A DNA stretch of 64,000 bases from Frigididesulfovibrio sp031553235 (GTDB lineage Bacteria; Desulfobacterota; Desulfovibrionia; Desulfovibrionales; Desulfovibrionaceae): contig JAVBLS010000019.1 of assembly GCA_031553235.1 (NCBI GenBank), positions 96,345-160,344 on the forward strand. Reading direction: 5' to 3'. Both the position numbers and the translations under genes were made by a program. The notes under the pieces were generated by a model that was not told where the DNA came from, did no database searches, and was given only the letters and a program-made list of their open reading frames with translations. Below, piece after piece: positions 55,842 to 64,000 of this stretch (its first letter is position 1; the number at the start of each line of letters is the position of its first letter).

Positions 55842-57317
55842 TTGGTTTCCCGACGGTTCGTAACGACCGCCCATGGCCTTGTAGATCCGGCTCTCCAGGC
55901 AGACCGCCTGATACTTGGCCGAAAGCGCGGACAAGGCCGAAGCGTCGGCCGAGGTCTGGGCCTGCAGGTAGTCTTTCAGTTCCGCGCCGCCCTGTTCATA
56001 GCGCACCCGGTAATATTCGGCGATGCGCGCGGCCCGGTCGTGCTCGGCCAGGGTCTGCGCGAGGGTCAGCCGGGCCTGGACGTAGGCCGAGCAGGTCGCG
56101 TCCACCTCGTTCAGGGCCGTGGTCACGCTCTGCGCCAGGGCCAGCTTGGCGTCGTTAAAATCCGCCTCGGAAATTTTGACGTTCCAGTGCAGGGTGCTCC
56201 AGTTCAGAAAGGGCAGGTCCAGGCCGGCCAGACCGGCCAGCAGCGGCACATTGAAAAACTTGCCGGCGCTGTCGGCCGAAACGCTCAAGGTCGAGCCCAC
56301 GGTCAGGCGCGGGTACCAGGCGGCTTGATCCGACTCCAGGGTCTTGAAGGCCCCCTGCATCCGGGCTTCGGCCGCGTGGATGTCCGGCCGGGCGGCCAGG
56401 GCCGCGATGGGCACATTGAGATCCACCTGCACCGAGGGAATGGCCAGAATGTCGCCGCCGGCCATATCGGGATTTTCGCCGGGGCGCAGGTTCAGCAGGT
56501 TGCGCAGGGTCTGCAGGGCCTGGGCTTCTTGGGCCCGCAGGGAGGCCAGTTGGTTCCGCGCGGCCAGAAGCGACTGCTCGGCCTGCAGGGGTTCCACCGA
56601 GGCCGCCTTGCCCAGGGCATAGCTGCTCCGGGTCAGCTCCAGCATCTTTTGGTAGCGCTCGACGCTCTTTTCTTCAACCGTGATGGACTGTCGCGTGTAC
56701 AGCAGGTTGAACCAGCCGTCGACCACGTTGTTGATCAGGGCCAGGCGCGCGTCGGCCAGGTCTTCCACCGTGGCCCGGCGTTCCCATTCGCCGGCGTCGG
56801 CGGCGTCGCGCAGCCGGCGCCAGAGATCCAGCTCGTAGCTGACGGCGCCCTGGCCCTGCCAGTTCTGCCGCCAAGTGTCGCCGGACGATCCGGAAAAACC
56901 GTGCAGGCTCGACGCGCCGGAGGTGCCGGACATGCCCGGCGGACCGGAAAAGCCGGACATCCCGCTTTTGCCGGTGCTCAGGTCGCGGCCGGCCGAAACC
57001 GAACCGTCGGCCGAAAAGGTCGGCAGCAGGTCGGCCGAGAGCAGCCGGGCCCGATACAGGGCCTTGTTCACGGCAATGGCGCTGCGGGCCAGATCGACGT
57101 TGCGGGCCAGGGCCAGATCCACGGTGCGGTTCAGGGCCGGGCTGTTGTAGTCCGTCCACCAGGAAGTGTTCAGGCGGTAACGCCGGGCGGTCTCCCGCGG
57201 CGAGAGCAGGACGCTTGTCGGGTTCGGGCCGGAATGGTTCTTGCCCGCGCAGCCGCACAGGGCCAGGGCCGAGCCGAGCACGAAGAGACAGGATAATCGA
57301 TATATATAATTATGCAT
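55839..57317 (-). CDS. OprM/NodT-type outer-membrane efflux lipoprotein
   Basis: The protein has 492 residues. The signal peptide ends in a lipobox (SALALCGCAG; Cys ~24). Two TolC-like repeat halves follow with the typical helix and hairpin patterns (ARLLSADLLPTFSADGSVSA; RPDIHAAEARMQGAFKTLES; YPRLTVGSTLSV). A Ser/Gly-rich insertion lies at ~120-150 (GMSGFSGPPGMSGTSG). It forms the outer-membrane channel for the MacA-MacB system encoded upstream. It ends in the TAG of a dispersed repeat, and its start overlaps the end of macB by one base. Confidence 0.88.
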   Translation of the reverse strand: MHNYIYRLSCLFVLGSALALCGCAGKNHSGPNPTSVLLSPRETARRYRLNTSWWTDYNSPALNRTVDLALARNVDLARSAIAVNKALYRARLLSADLLPTFSADGSVSAGRDLSTGKSGMSGFSGPPGMSGTSGASSLHGFSGSSGDTWRQNWQGQGAVSYELDLWRRLRDAADAGEWERRATVEDLADARLALINNVVDGWFNLLYTRQSITVEEKSVERYQKMLELTRSSYALGKAASVEPLQAEQSLLAARNQLASLRAQEAQALQTLRNLLNLRPGENPDMAGGDILAIPSVQVDLNVPIAALAARPDIHAAEARMQGAFKTLESDQAAWYPRLTVGSTLSVSADSAGKFFNVPLLAGLAGLDLPFLNWSTLHWNVKISEADFNDAKLALAQSVTTALNEVDATCSAYVQARLTLAQTLAEHDRAARIAEYYRVRYEQGGAELKDYLQAQTSADASALSALSAKYQAVCLESRIYKAMGGRYEPSGNQ

Positions 57318-59263
57318 TATTCCCTCGACAGGGCGTCAATGGGGTTGAGCCGGGAGGCGTTGCGGGCCGGGACAAAGCCGAAGCCGATGCCGATGGCCGA
57401 AGAACAGACCGCCGCCAGGACCATGGAGGCCGGCGACGGGCTCATGCTGAAGGAGGTGATCACCAGGCCGACGCCGAGGCCAATCAGGCCGGCCAGGCCG
57501 ATGCCGAGAATGCCGCCGGTCAGGCAGATCAGCACGGCTTCCAGCAGGAACTGCTCCATGATGTTGATGCGCCGGGCGCCCACGGCCATGCGCACGCCGA
57601 TTTCCCGGGTGCGCTCGGTCACGGAAACCAGCATGATGTTCATGACCCCGATGCCGCCGACGATCAGGGCGATCAGCGCGATGCCCGAGACCAGCAGGGC
57701 CAGGGTGCCGGTGGCGCTTTCAACGGTCTTTTTGATGCTGTCGGTGCTGAAGGTGAAAAAGTCCTTGCTGCCGTGCCGGACCGTGAGCAGCTTGGTGATG
57801 TTGCGCTCGGCCATGAGCGGCATGACGTTGTCGGCGACCTTGACCGTGATCGAAGAAATGGTGCGCGTGCCGGTGATCTTGTTCATCACCGTGGTGTAGG
57901 GCGCCCAGAGGTTGAGCATGTCGGACGGGCCGAAGCCCATGTCCTTCTTTTTGCTCACGCCGACAATGCGCAACGGCTGTTTGTCGAACAGGATGACTTG
58001 GCCTTCGGCCGTCTCGCCGTTGGGAAAAAGCTTCTGCCTGGTGTTGTCGTCGATGACCACATACGAGGCGCTGCCGCGCACGTCTTCGGCGCTGAAAAAG
58101 CGCCCCGAGGCCGGCTCCAGCCCCTTGACGTCGAAATAGTCGGCCCCGACCCCGTTGAGTTGGGCGGAGACCGAGATGTTCCGTCGGGCCAGGGTGCCCG
58201 AAGCCGAAGAATTGGGCGTGCTGCCGGCAATGTAAGACTGGCCTGCGAGAATGGCCGCATCGGCCACGGTCAGGGTTTTGATCTTGGCCGCGTAGCGGTC
58301 GCCAAAGCCTTCGCCGGGGAAGATGTCGATGGTGTTGGTGCCCATGGCGCTGATGTCGGCGATGATCTTGGCCTGCGAGCCTTTACCCAGGGCCACCACC
58401 GAAACCACCGAGGCAATGCCGATGATGATCCCGAGCATGGTCAGGCAGGAGCGCATCTTGTGGGCCAGAACGGCCTGCACCGACATGCGCAGGGCTTCGC
58501 GCAGCTGATCCAGGCGCTCGGCGATTCGGGAGCGCCGGCCGGCAAGGGCAGGCCTGCGGGGTTCTTGCGGCGGCACGAACGGCCGGCTGCGCTCGTCGGA
58601 GACAACGCGCCCGTCGCTGATGCGGATGACCCGGCCGGCGTGGCCCGCGACCTTGGCGTCGTGGGTGACCACGATGATCGTGTGCCCGAGGCGGTTGAGC
58701 TTGCCCAGGATGGCCATGACGTTCTCGCCGCCGGCCGAATCAAGGGCCCCGGTGGGCTCGTCGGCCAGAATGACCCGCCCGCCGTTCATCAGGGCTCGGG
58801 CGATGCCGACCCGCTGTTGCTGCCCGCCCGAAAGCTCGGTCGGCAGGTTGGCGGTCTTGTCTTCCAGCCCCAAATCGTGGAGCAGGCCGCGAGCCCGGGC
58901 CAGGCGGGTCTCGCGGGCTTCGCCGGTGTACACGGCCGGCAGGGCCACGTTCTCCAGGGCCGAGAGCTTGGCCAGCAGGTTATAGCGCTGGAAGATGAAG
59001 CCCAGATGCGAGCCGCGCAATTCGGAGAGGCGATCCGGGTCGAGGTCGGCGGTTTTTTCGCCGTCGATGCGGTAGGTGCCGGAAGTCGGGGTATCGAGGC
59101 AACCCAGAATGTTCATCAGAGTGGATTTGCCCGAACCGGACTGGCCGACGATGGCCACAAAGTCGCCGTCTTCGATGCAAAAACTCACGTCGTGCAGCAC
59201 CTGGACGCGGTTTTCGCCGCCGCCGAAAAATTTGCAGACCCGGTCCACTTCAATGATAGGCAT
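57317..59263 (-). CDS. macB: MacB-type ABC transporter
   Basis: The protein has 648 residues. The ATPase (~1-225) has Walker A GQSGSGKST, signature LSGGQQQRVGIARAL and Walker B VILADEPTGALD. The membrane part has the MacB pattern: one helix near 280 (ACLTMLGIIIGIASVVSVVA), the large periplasmic domain (~300-510), and three C-terminal helices (LLVSGIALIALIVGGIGVMN, VRMAVGARRINIMEQFLLEA). It exports macrolides, peptides or glycolipids together with MacA and an outer-membrane channel. The order is MacA-MacB-OprM. Confidence 0.93.
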   Translation of the reverse strand: MPIIEVDRVCKFFGGGENRVQVLHDVSFCIEDGDFVAIVGQSGSGKSTLMNILGCLDTPTSGTYRIDGEKTADLDPDRLSELRGSHLGFIFQRYNLLAKLSALENVALPAVYTGEARETRLARARGLLHDLGLEDKTANLPTELSGGQQQRVGIARALMNGGRVILADEPTGALDSAGGENVMAILGKLNRLGHTIIVVTHDAKVAGHAGRVIRISDGRVVSDERSRPFVPPQEPRRPALAGRRSRIAERLDQLREALRMSVQAVLAHKMRSCLTMLGIIIGIASVVSVVALGKGSQAKIIADISAMGTNTIDIFPGEGFGDRYAAKIKTLTVADAAILAGQSYIAGSTPNSSASGTLARRNISVSAQLNGVGADYFDVKGLEPASGRFFSAEDVRGSASYVVIDDNTRQKLFPNGETAEGQVILFDKQPLRIVGVSKKKDMGFGPSDMLNLWAPYTTVMNKITGTRTISSITVKVADNVMPLMAERNITKLLTVRHGSKDFFTFSTDSIKKTVESATGTLALLVSGIALIALIVGGIGVMNIMLVSVTERTREIGVRMAVGARRINIMEQFLLEAVLICLTGGILGIGLAGLIGLGVGLVITSFSMSPSPASMVLAAVCSSAIGIGFGFVPARNASRLNPIDALSRE

Positions 59264-59265
59264 TA

Positions 59266-59365
59266 GAGCATTTTCATTTTGAAAGTGTTTATGAAACCAT
59301 ATTGCCGATGGACTTCGGAACGAGCCCGCAAGCGGGCCTCAGCTTGCGCGTCCGCCAGAGCCTTT
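59266..59365. repeat. AGAGCATTTT repeat (second family)
   Basis: TAGAGCATTTTCATTTTGAA is followed by AAACCATATTGCCGATGGAC and CGAACGAGCCCGCAAGC. The same sequence occurs at 60,745-60,845, and a related one at 52,849-52,990. It touches the MacB start (CTCTAATG on the minus strand). Confidence 0.75.
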
Positions 59366-59482
59366 TAGAGCAGTTTACGCTTCAAATAGTCGCTTAACGG
59401 CGGGTAAAGCCCGCCTACGCCTATTTGGCGGCAAGGATTTGCCGACAAATCCTTGCGAGCATTTCAAGTGTGAAATGCTCTA
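59366..59482. repeat. TAGAGC element between MacA and MacB
   Basis: This complete 117-base copy begins TAGAGCAGTTTACGCTTCAA and ends ATGCTCTA. It is followed by AACTCTGAGATAAAATCTC and a further AGAGCC-type tail (CTAGAGCC reading into the macA stop at 59,515). It interrupts the macAB operon. Confidence 0.85.
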
Positions 59483-59514
59483 ACTCTGAGATAAAATCTC
59501 AAAGTTAAAAGGCT

Positions 59515-60735
59515 CTAGTGCGGTCTCCCGCCGCCCGTACTCTGCTCGGCGATCTCCGCCCGGGTCAGCCGGCCGTTGATGACCTTTTCGCCGGCCTGCA
59601 GGCCCCTGGTTATTTCCACCTCAATGCCGTCGTTGATGCCGGTCTCGACAGGGCGCGTTTCCGGCTTGCCGTCGGCGCCGAGCACCTGCACGCTCGCCTG
59701 GCCCCGGGCGTCGCGCTCCACGGCCAGAAGCGGCACCAGCAAAACATGGTCCGCCCGAGCCACGACGATTTCGGTCTGCGCGGTCATGCCGATGCGCAGC
59801 CGGCCGTCGCTGTTGTCGATCGGCGCCTTGCCGTAATAGTAGACCGCCGTGTCGGTGGAGCTGCTTGAAGAGGTGCCGCCCGTGAGGGAAGAGGTGTTCT
59901 TGTAGGTGCCGTCCGACAGGGTGCTCAGGCCGGGGTCGATGGAACTCAGGGAGCTTTCGCGGACCTGGTCCGGCTCGCCCAGAATGGTGTAGGTCAGGGC
60001 CATGCCCGGCTTCACCGCGGTGATGTCGCCTTCGGAGATTTCAATCTGAATCTCCATGCGGCGCAGATCGGCAATCTGGACAATGGTCGGCGCGGACTGC
60101 ACGGCGTTGACCGTCTGGCCCTCGTCCACCGGCACGGAAACAACGGTGCCGTCCAGGGGCGAGGTGATCCGGGTGTAGCCCAGGTTGGTCTCGTCGGTGC
60201 TCACGGTCAGCTCGGTTTCGCGAATCTGGGCTTCGAGCACGGCCACGTCGGCTTGGGCCAGGGACCAGGTGTTTTCCATGTTTTCCAGCGATTCCTGGGA
60301 GGTGGCGTCGCGGCCGCGCAGGGCCTTTTCCCGTTTGTACTGCCGCTCGGCAATGCGCAGGGCGACCTGCTTGGAGGCCAACTGCGCCTGGTAGGACCGC
60401 AGGCGGGCCTTGTCCGTGGCCAACTGGTTTTCCTGGGCGACGGAGTCGATCTCGGCAATCGGATCGCCTTTTTTAACCGCCTGCCCGACCTTGACATGGA
60501 GCTTCTTGATCTGCCCCGAAACCTGCGCGCCCACCGTGACCAGCTGCACCGCGCCGACTTCGCCGGTGGCGCCGACCACGCGGCGGATGTCGCCCACGGC
60601 GGCCTTTTCGGTCAGGTAGATGATCCGGTCTTCGTTTCTCAGGTGCGCCCACACGCCGTAGGCGGCTGCCAGCACCGCGACGGTCGACAGGGCGAAAAGA
60701 ATCTTCTTCCGGGTGGTTGTCTTCTGGAGCGGCAT
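59515..60735 (-). CDS. macA: MacA-type periplasmic adaptor protein
   Basis: The protein has 406 residues from ATG 60735, with AGAGGAAGC upstream. An N-terminal helix (KILFALSTVAVLAAAYGVWA) anchors it. GEVGAVQLVTVGAQVSGQIK, an α-hairpin (residues ~95-180), the lipoyl halves (TRITSPLDGTVVSVPVDEGQ) and the β-barrel/membrane-proximal domains follow. A Ser/Thr-rich insertion is at ~290-310. It links MacB to the outer-membrane channel. The 251-base gap to macB is filled with repeats, unusual for this operon. Its TAG stop is part of a repeat. Confidence 0.92.
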   Translation of the reverse strand: MPLQKTTTRKKILFALSTVAVLAAAYGVWAHLRNEDRIIYLTEKAAVGDIRRVVGATGEVGAVQLVTVGAQVSGQIKKLHVKVGQAVKKGDPIAEIDSVAQENQLATDKARLRSYQAQLASKQVALRIAERQYKREKALRGRDATSQESLENMENTWSLAQADVAVLEAQIRETELTVSTDETNLGYTRITSPLDGTVVSVPVDEGQTVNAVQSAPTIVQIADLRRMEIQIEISEGDITAVKPGMALTYTILGEPDQVRESSLSSIDPGLSTLSDGTYKNTSSLTGGTSSSSSTDTAVYYYGKAPIDNSDGRLRIGMTAQTEIVVARADHVLLVPLLAVERDARGQASVQVLGADGKPETRPVETGINDGIEVEITRGLQAGEKVINGRLTRAEIAEQSTGGGRPH

Positions 60736-60744
60736 TGCTTCCTC

Positions 60745-60845
60745 TTGAGCATTTTCATTTTGAAAATGTTTCGAAACCATATTGCCTACGGACTTTCGAA
60801 CGAGCCCGCAAGCGGGCTGCCGCTTGCACGGCCGCCGGAGCAAAT
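60745..60845. repeat. AGAGCATTTT repeat (second family)
   Basis: TGAGCATTTTCATTTTGAAA plus AAACCATATTGCCTACGG and CGAACGAGCCCGCAAGC, then CCGCTTGCACGG. It matches the copy at 59,266 and continues further. It lies just upstream of macA, overlapping the region where its promoter would be. Confidence 0.75.
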
Positions 60846-61093
60846 CAACTCTGGAAAGTTGCTTTGCTCTTGGTTTCAGGCGCCGGCCACACAGGCCGGC
60901 TGGAGCGCCGGCCGCATGCTCGCATGGGCAACCTCAAAATGAAATTGTTTTCATATGCCCCGATTTTTCTATTGCCTGCCCGCTTCCAACCGGTCAGGGC
61001 CATGGTTCCATCGTCGTCTGGACAAAATAATAATGATTATTAACATCAAATAATGCCATTTCGGCAAAAGAAAGGAACTCCAAACATAGTTGT
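60846..61093. other. Autotransporter upstream region
   Basis: From 60,846 to 60,960 the sequence is GC-rich without a gene. From 60,960 it becomes AT-rich and includes the Fur-like palindrome and probably the autotransporter promoter. Confidence 0.5.
61025..61039. promoter_or_regulatory. Fur-box-like palindrome before the autotransporter
   Basis: ATAATAATGATTATTAAC contains the inverted repeat TAATAAT-G-ATTATTA, close in style to Fur boxes built of GATAAT units. It lies ~55-70 bases before the start codon, where a repressor would block RNA polymerase. Iron control of the autotransporter is an inference. Confidence 0.5.
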
Positions 61094-63754
61094 ATGCAAC
61101 GGTATAAGATCATGAAGCAAATCAACATATTCATAGTGGCGGGTTTTATACAGATGTCGTCTCTGTCTTCCTCCGCCCAGGCCGCGGACATCACCTATCC
61201 GGGCGCTTCTCTGGCCCCCAGCCCCTTCGGCTCGGTCCCTTCCTCCCTTTTTCCGGGAAGCAGCCCAAGCGGCAACACGGTCACCATCACCGGAGGAAGC
61301 ATCGGCGGCGAGGCTTACGGCGGAGTCGTCAACGGCCCCGGCGACGTAAGCGGCAACACGGTCACAGTCACCGGTTCCCCCACCATAGGCGCGCTGTACG
61401 GGGGCCGGAGCGCAGGCGGCCTCGTCGGCGGCAACACGGTCATCTTCAACAGCGGCACCGTCAACAGCAGCATCATCGGCGGGCGCTCCACCAGCGGCGG
61501 CGCCACGGGCAACAGCGTCACCGTCAACGACGGCAATATTCTGACCGTCGTCCGCGGCGGGCAAAGCGACGGCGGCGGCGAAGCCTCGCACAACAGCGTC
61601 ACCGTCACCGGCGGGACCGTCGGCAGCAACGTCGAGGGGGGGAGCAGCGCCTCGGGGACCGCCGCCGGCAACACGGTGCTGGTGACAGGCGGGAGCTTCA
61701 ACTTCGACATCGCGGGAGCCAGAGCCGCGGGAGGCGGGCATGCCCTGAACAACATGGTCCGCATAGAAAACCTCGTCACCAGCCGCGAACTTCTTGGGGG
61801 AGCCGTCAGCGGAAGCGGCGACGCGCGAAGCAACATGCTGGAAGTGCTCAACGGCGCGACCAGGGGCAATGCTTACGGAGGATTTGTCGCGACAGGCAAC
61901 GCCGTCGGCAACCAACTGGTCATCCACGGGGGAACCGTCAACCTTTCCGCGCACGGCGGGGCCGCCTCCGGCGGCGGAACGGCCGGCGGCAACACTGTCG
62001 TTCTGTATGGCGGCACGGTCAACGGCAATGTTTACGGCGGCCGCGTCAACTCCGGTTCCGGCGGGGCCGGGGCCAACACGGCCGTCGTATCCGGCGGTTC
62101 CGTGCTCGGCAGCGTTTACGGCGGCCAGCAACGGGGAACCGGGCCGAGCAGCGGCAACCTGGCGCATATTTCCGGCGGTTCCGTGGGAACCAACGTTTAC
62201 GGCGGGTATAGCGAAGGCGGCCCTGCGGACGGCAACGCCGTCGAATTTTCCGGCGGCGCCGTTGCCGCGAAAGTTTACGGCGGCGCCGGCAACGGCGCCG
62301 CCGGGGCCACCGGCAACCGGGTGACCATTTCGGGCGGCCATTTCGGCAACGATATCCACGGCGGGTTCAGCGCCGGCGGCCAGGCGACGGGCAACACGGT
62401 GGAACTTTCCGGAACGCCCGACATTTCCGCGGCCACCATCTACGGCGGCCTGTCCGGCGGAGGGGGAGACGTTTTTTCCGGCAACACGTTCAATGTGGAC
62501 GGTTTCAGAGGGCCGGCGAAAGGCATCCTGAATTTTGAAACCTACAATTTCACCACTCCGGCCCTGGGTAATGGGGAAACGCAGATCACGATAACCGGCG
62601 GCACACCCACAGGCATGGACGGCACCACCGTCAACCTGCGGGGCATGGCGGGCGGCGCGCCTTACCTGCGGCCCGGCGACAGCATCGTGCTGATCGACAA
62701 GGTCACCGGAATTCCCGCCTCGGCCAACGGCGGGCAAGTGCCCAAAGGCATAGCCCTGCTGTACGATTTCGACATCACAACAACCGACGGCGCGTTGCGG
62801 GCCACGCTGCGCGGCCGCGACGTAAATCCGGACGTCAACGTCCTGCCCGGCGGCCCGGCGGCGGCGGCGGCCTTCATGGGCCACTATGCCGACCTGCTTA
62901 CCGGCCTCGCCTCGGAAAAGCTCCTGGAGCCGGCGGAAAGAAAGGCCGGCCCCACGGTCTACGCCGTCAGCACAGGCGGCAAGTATCGCTATACAAACGG
63001 CCCTTCCCTTGATGTCCGGGGTGTTTCCTTCATCACCGGTCTGGACTGGCGTCTGCCCACGGAATCGGCCGACACGGTGCTGGGCGTTTTTTTCGAGGGC
63101 GGTTTCGGCGACTATGACACCCGCTACGGCGCAGGCAGGTCCGGGGCGGTAAAAGGCGACGGCAACGTGAACTATCACGGCGCCGGCGTTCTGGGGTTTG
63201 TCGGCCTGCCGTCCGGTCCTTACGCCGAAGCATCCCTGCGGGGCGGCCAGGTGCGGACCGACTTCAGTTCCACATACACGCGGGACTTTCTGGGCCGGGA
63301 TGCGGACTATGAAACGTCCCACGCCTATTACGGAGCGCACGGCGGCCTCGGCCTGCTGTGGCGGCCGAGCGAACGCTCTGTCCTGGATATATACGGCAAG
63401 TACCTTTGGCTGCGGCAGACCTCGGACGACGTCGACATCCTCGGCGACAACGCGCATTTCAAAGCGATTGATTCACAGCGCGTCAGGACCGGAGCCCGCT
63501 TCTCCCATACGCTTGAGAAGGGGTTCACTCCCTATGCCGGAGTCGCCTACGAATACGAATTCGACGGCAAGGCCCGGGCCGACGTGGGAGGCATTGCCCT
63601 GACCGGCTCATCATTGCAAGGTGGAAGCGTTGTCGGCGAACTGGGCGGCGTCTATAAAAATCCCAACGGCCTTTTTCTGGAGCTGGGCGTCAGGGGCTTT
63701 GAAGGCACGCGCGAAGGTTTTGCCGGTCGTCTTCAGGTAGGCTTCGAATTCTAG
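61094..63754 (+). CDS. Autotransporter with glycine-rich repeat passenger
   Basis: The protein has 886 residues from ATG 61094; ATG 61112 is an alternative. An N-terminal signal peptide (IFIVAGFIQMSSLSSSAQAA) is followed by a passenger of ~16 repeats of about 28 residues (e.g. GGTVNGNVYGGRVNSGSGGA, GGSVLGSVYGGQQRG). The pattern is GNTV-x-GG-V-YGG, giving a β-helix. The C-terminal ~280 residues are the autotransporter β-barrel (GVSFITGLDWRLPTES, GAHGGLGLLWRPSERS), ending in FEF. It is a surface protein, possibly an adhesin. The TAG stop begins a dispersed repeat. Confidence 0.9.
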   Translation: MQRYKIMKQINIFIVAGFIQMSSLSSSAQAADITYPGASLAPSPFGSVPSSLFPGSSPSGNTVTITGGSIGGEAYGGVVNGPGDVSGNTVTVTGSPTIGALYGGRSAGGLVGGNTVIFNSGTVNSSIIGGRSTSGGATGNSVTVNDGNILTVVRGGQSDGGGEASHNSVTVTGGTVGSNVEGGSSASGTAAGNTVLVTGGSFNFDIAGARAAGGGHALNNMVRIENLVTSRELLGGAVSGSGDARSNMLEVLNGATRGNAYGGFVATGNAVGNQLVIHGGTVNLSAHGGAASGGGTAGGNTVVLYGGTVNGNVYGGRVNSGSGGAGANTAVVSGGSVLGSVYGGQQRGTGPSSGNLAHISGGSVGTNVYGGYSEGGPADGNAVEFSGGAVAAKVYGGAGNGAAGATGNRVTISGGHFGNDIHGGFSAGGQATGNTVELSGTPDISAATIYGGLSGGGGDVFSGNTFNVDGFRGPAKGILNFETYNFTTPALGNGETQITITGGTPTGMDGTTVNLRGMAGGAPYLRPGDSIVLIDKVTGIPASANGGQVPKGIALLYDFDITTTDGALRATLRGRDVNPDVNVLPGGPAAAAAFMGHYADLLTGLASEKLLEPAERKAGPTVYAVSTGGKYRYTNGPSLDVRGVSFITGLDWRLPTESADTVLGVFFEGGFGDYDTRYGAGRSGAVKGDGNVNYHGAGVLGFVGLPSGPYAEASLRGGQVRTDFSSTYTRDFLGRDADYETSHAYYGAHGGLGLLWRPSERSVLDIYGKYLWLRQTSDDVDILGDNAHFKAIDSQRVRTGARFSHTLEKGFTPYAGVAYEYEFDGKARADVGGIALTGSSLQGGSVVGELGGVYKNPNGLFLELGVRGFEGTREGFAGRLQVGFEF

Positions 63755-63868
63755 AGCAGTTTATGCTTCAAATAGTCGCTTAACGGCGGGCAAAGCCCGC
63801 CTACGCCTATTTGGCGGCAAGGATTCGCCGACAAATCCTTGCGAGCATTTCAAGTGTGAAATGCTCTA
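63752..63868. repeat. TAGAGC element after the autotransporter
   Basis: A complete 117-base copy. TAGAGCAGTTTATGCTTCAA starts at the autotransporter's stop codon and the element ends AAATGCTCTA. Confidence 0.88.
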
Positions 63869-63909
63869 GCGTGCGGCAAACGCCGCGCCCGGCGCGGCGG
63901 TTTCCGCAC

Positions 63910-63975
63910 GCAAGAGCCTTTCACACTTGGAATGCTCGCAATGATTTGTCGGCGACTCCTTGCCGCCAAAGAGGC
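63910..63975. repeat. Inverted, diverged half TAGAGC element
   Basis: On the minus strand the sequence TTTGGCGGCAAGGAGTCGCC followed by GACAAATCATTGCGAGCATT parallels the right half of the element directly before it. The two lie head to head and can form a large hairpin. Confidence 0.7.
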
Positions 63976-64000
63976 GTTGGGGGGGTTTGGCCGCCGGTGA

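Noticed and set aside
61180..62520. CRISPR-like array
   Set aside because: The repeats are coding, in frame, variable in length and lack unique spacers of constant size; they are autotransporter passenger repeats.

Overview
This is GC-rich bacterial DNA. The gene content and the style of the intergenic repeats suggest a Desulfovibrio-like member of the Desulfovibrionaceae (inference, moderate confidence). No tRNA, rRNA or CRISPR array was seen.

Bases 1 to about 41,500 are mostly a contractile-tail (myovirus-type) prophage that runs off the left edge. Its late genes lie on the minus strand. Read from right to left they are: a primase/helicase-like replication protein (36.5-39.3 kb); a small zinc-finger protein; a lysis block of muramidase endolysin, three-TM holin and a small membrane protein (27.5-28.8 kb); terminase, portal, prohead protease/scaffold, decoration and major capsid proteins; neck, sheath and tube; a frameshifted tail chaperone; tape measure; baseplate and spike; and finally three tail-fibre genes, the last cut by the window edge. 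The lysogeny side is on the plus strand at 39.4-41.5 kb: an S24/LexA-type repressor, a nucleoside deoxyribosyltransferase and a zinc-ribbon protein, with paired 16-bp operators at two places. No integrase or attachment site is visible.

The prophage carries several unusual insertions. The pair 'tail chaperone plus tape measure' occurs twice: in the tail module (9.5-12.7 kb) and again between portal and protease (20.9-23.9 kb). In both places a plus-strand cassette of very small zinc-ribbon plus single-transmembrane proteins sits between chaperone and tape measure, behind a shared promoter with a palindrome in its spacer. Both chaperones keep a -1 frameshift heptamer at the same codon. Between spike and gp25-like gene (5.1-6.6 kb) lies what looks like a decayed effector followed by an array of intact and broken small membrane proteins, resembling a toxin/immunity locus carried by the spike. 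A Fic-like gene with a degenerate active site adjoins an IS3-family remnant near 30 kb. A short-chain dehydrogenase, a multi-pass membrane protein and a MalT-like LuxR regulator (31-36 kb) look like host-type cargo.

From 41.6 kb rightward the content is chromosomal: a pyruvate-kinase C-terminal-domain protein, a chemotaxis receptor, a PhzF-family enzyme, a LysR regulator divergent from a proline-racemase-family enzyme plus MFS transporter, a cyclopropane-fatty-acid synthase, a second methyltransferase, a nitroreductase, a hybrid sensor kinase, a MacA-MacB-OprM-type efflux set, and a large autotransporter preceded by a Fur-box-like palindrome. Intergenic spaces are filled with structured repeats. 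The most striking is a ~117-bp element whose ends read TAGAGC on each strand, the TAG being the actual stop codon of several neighbouring genes.
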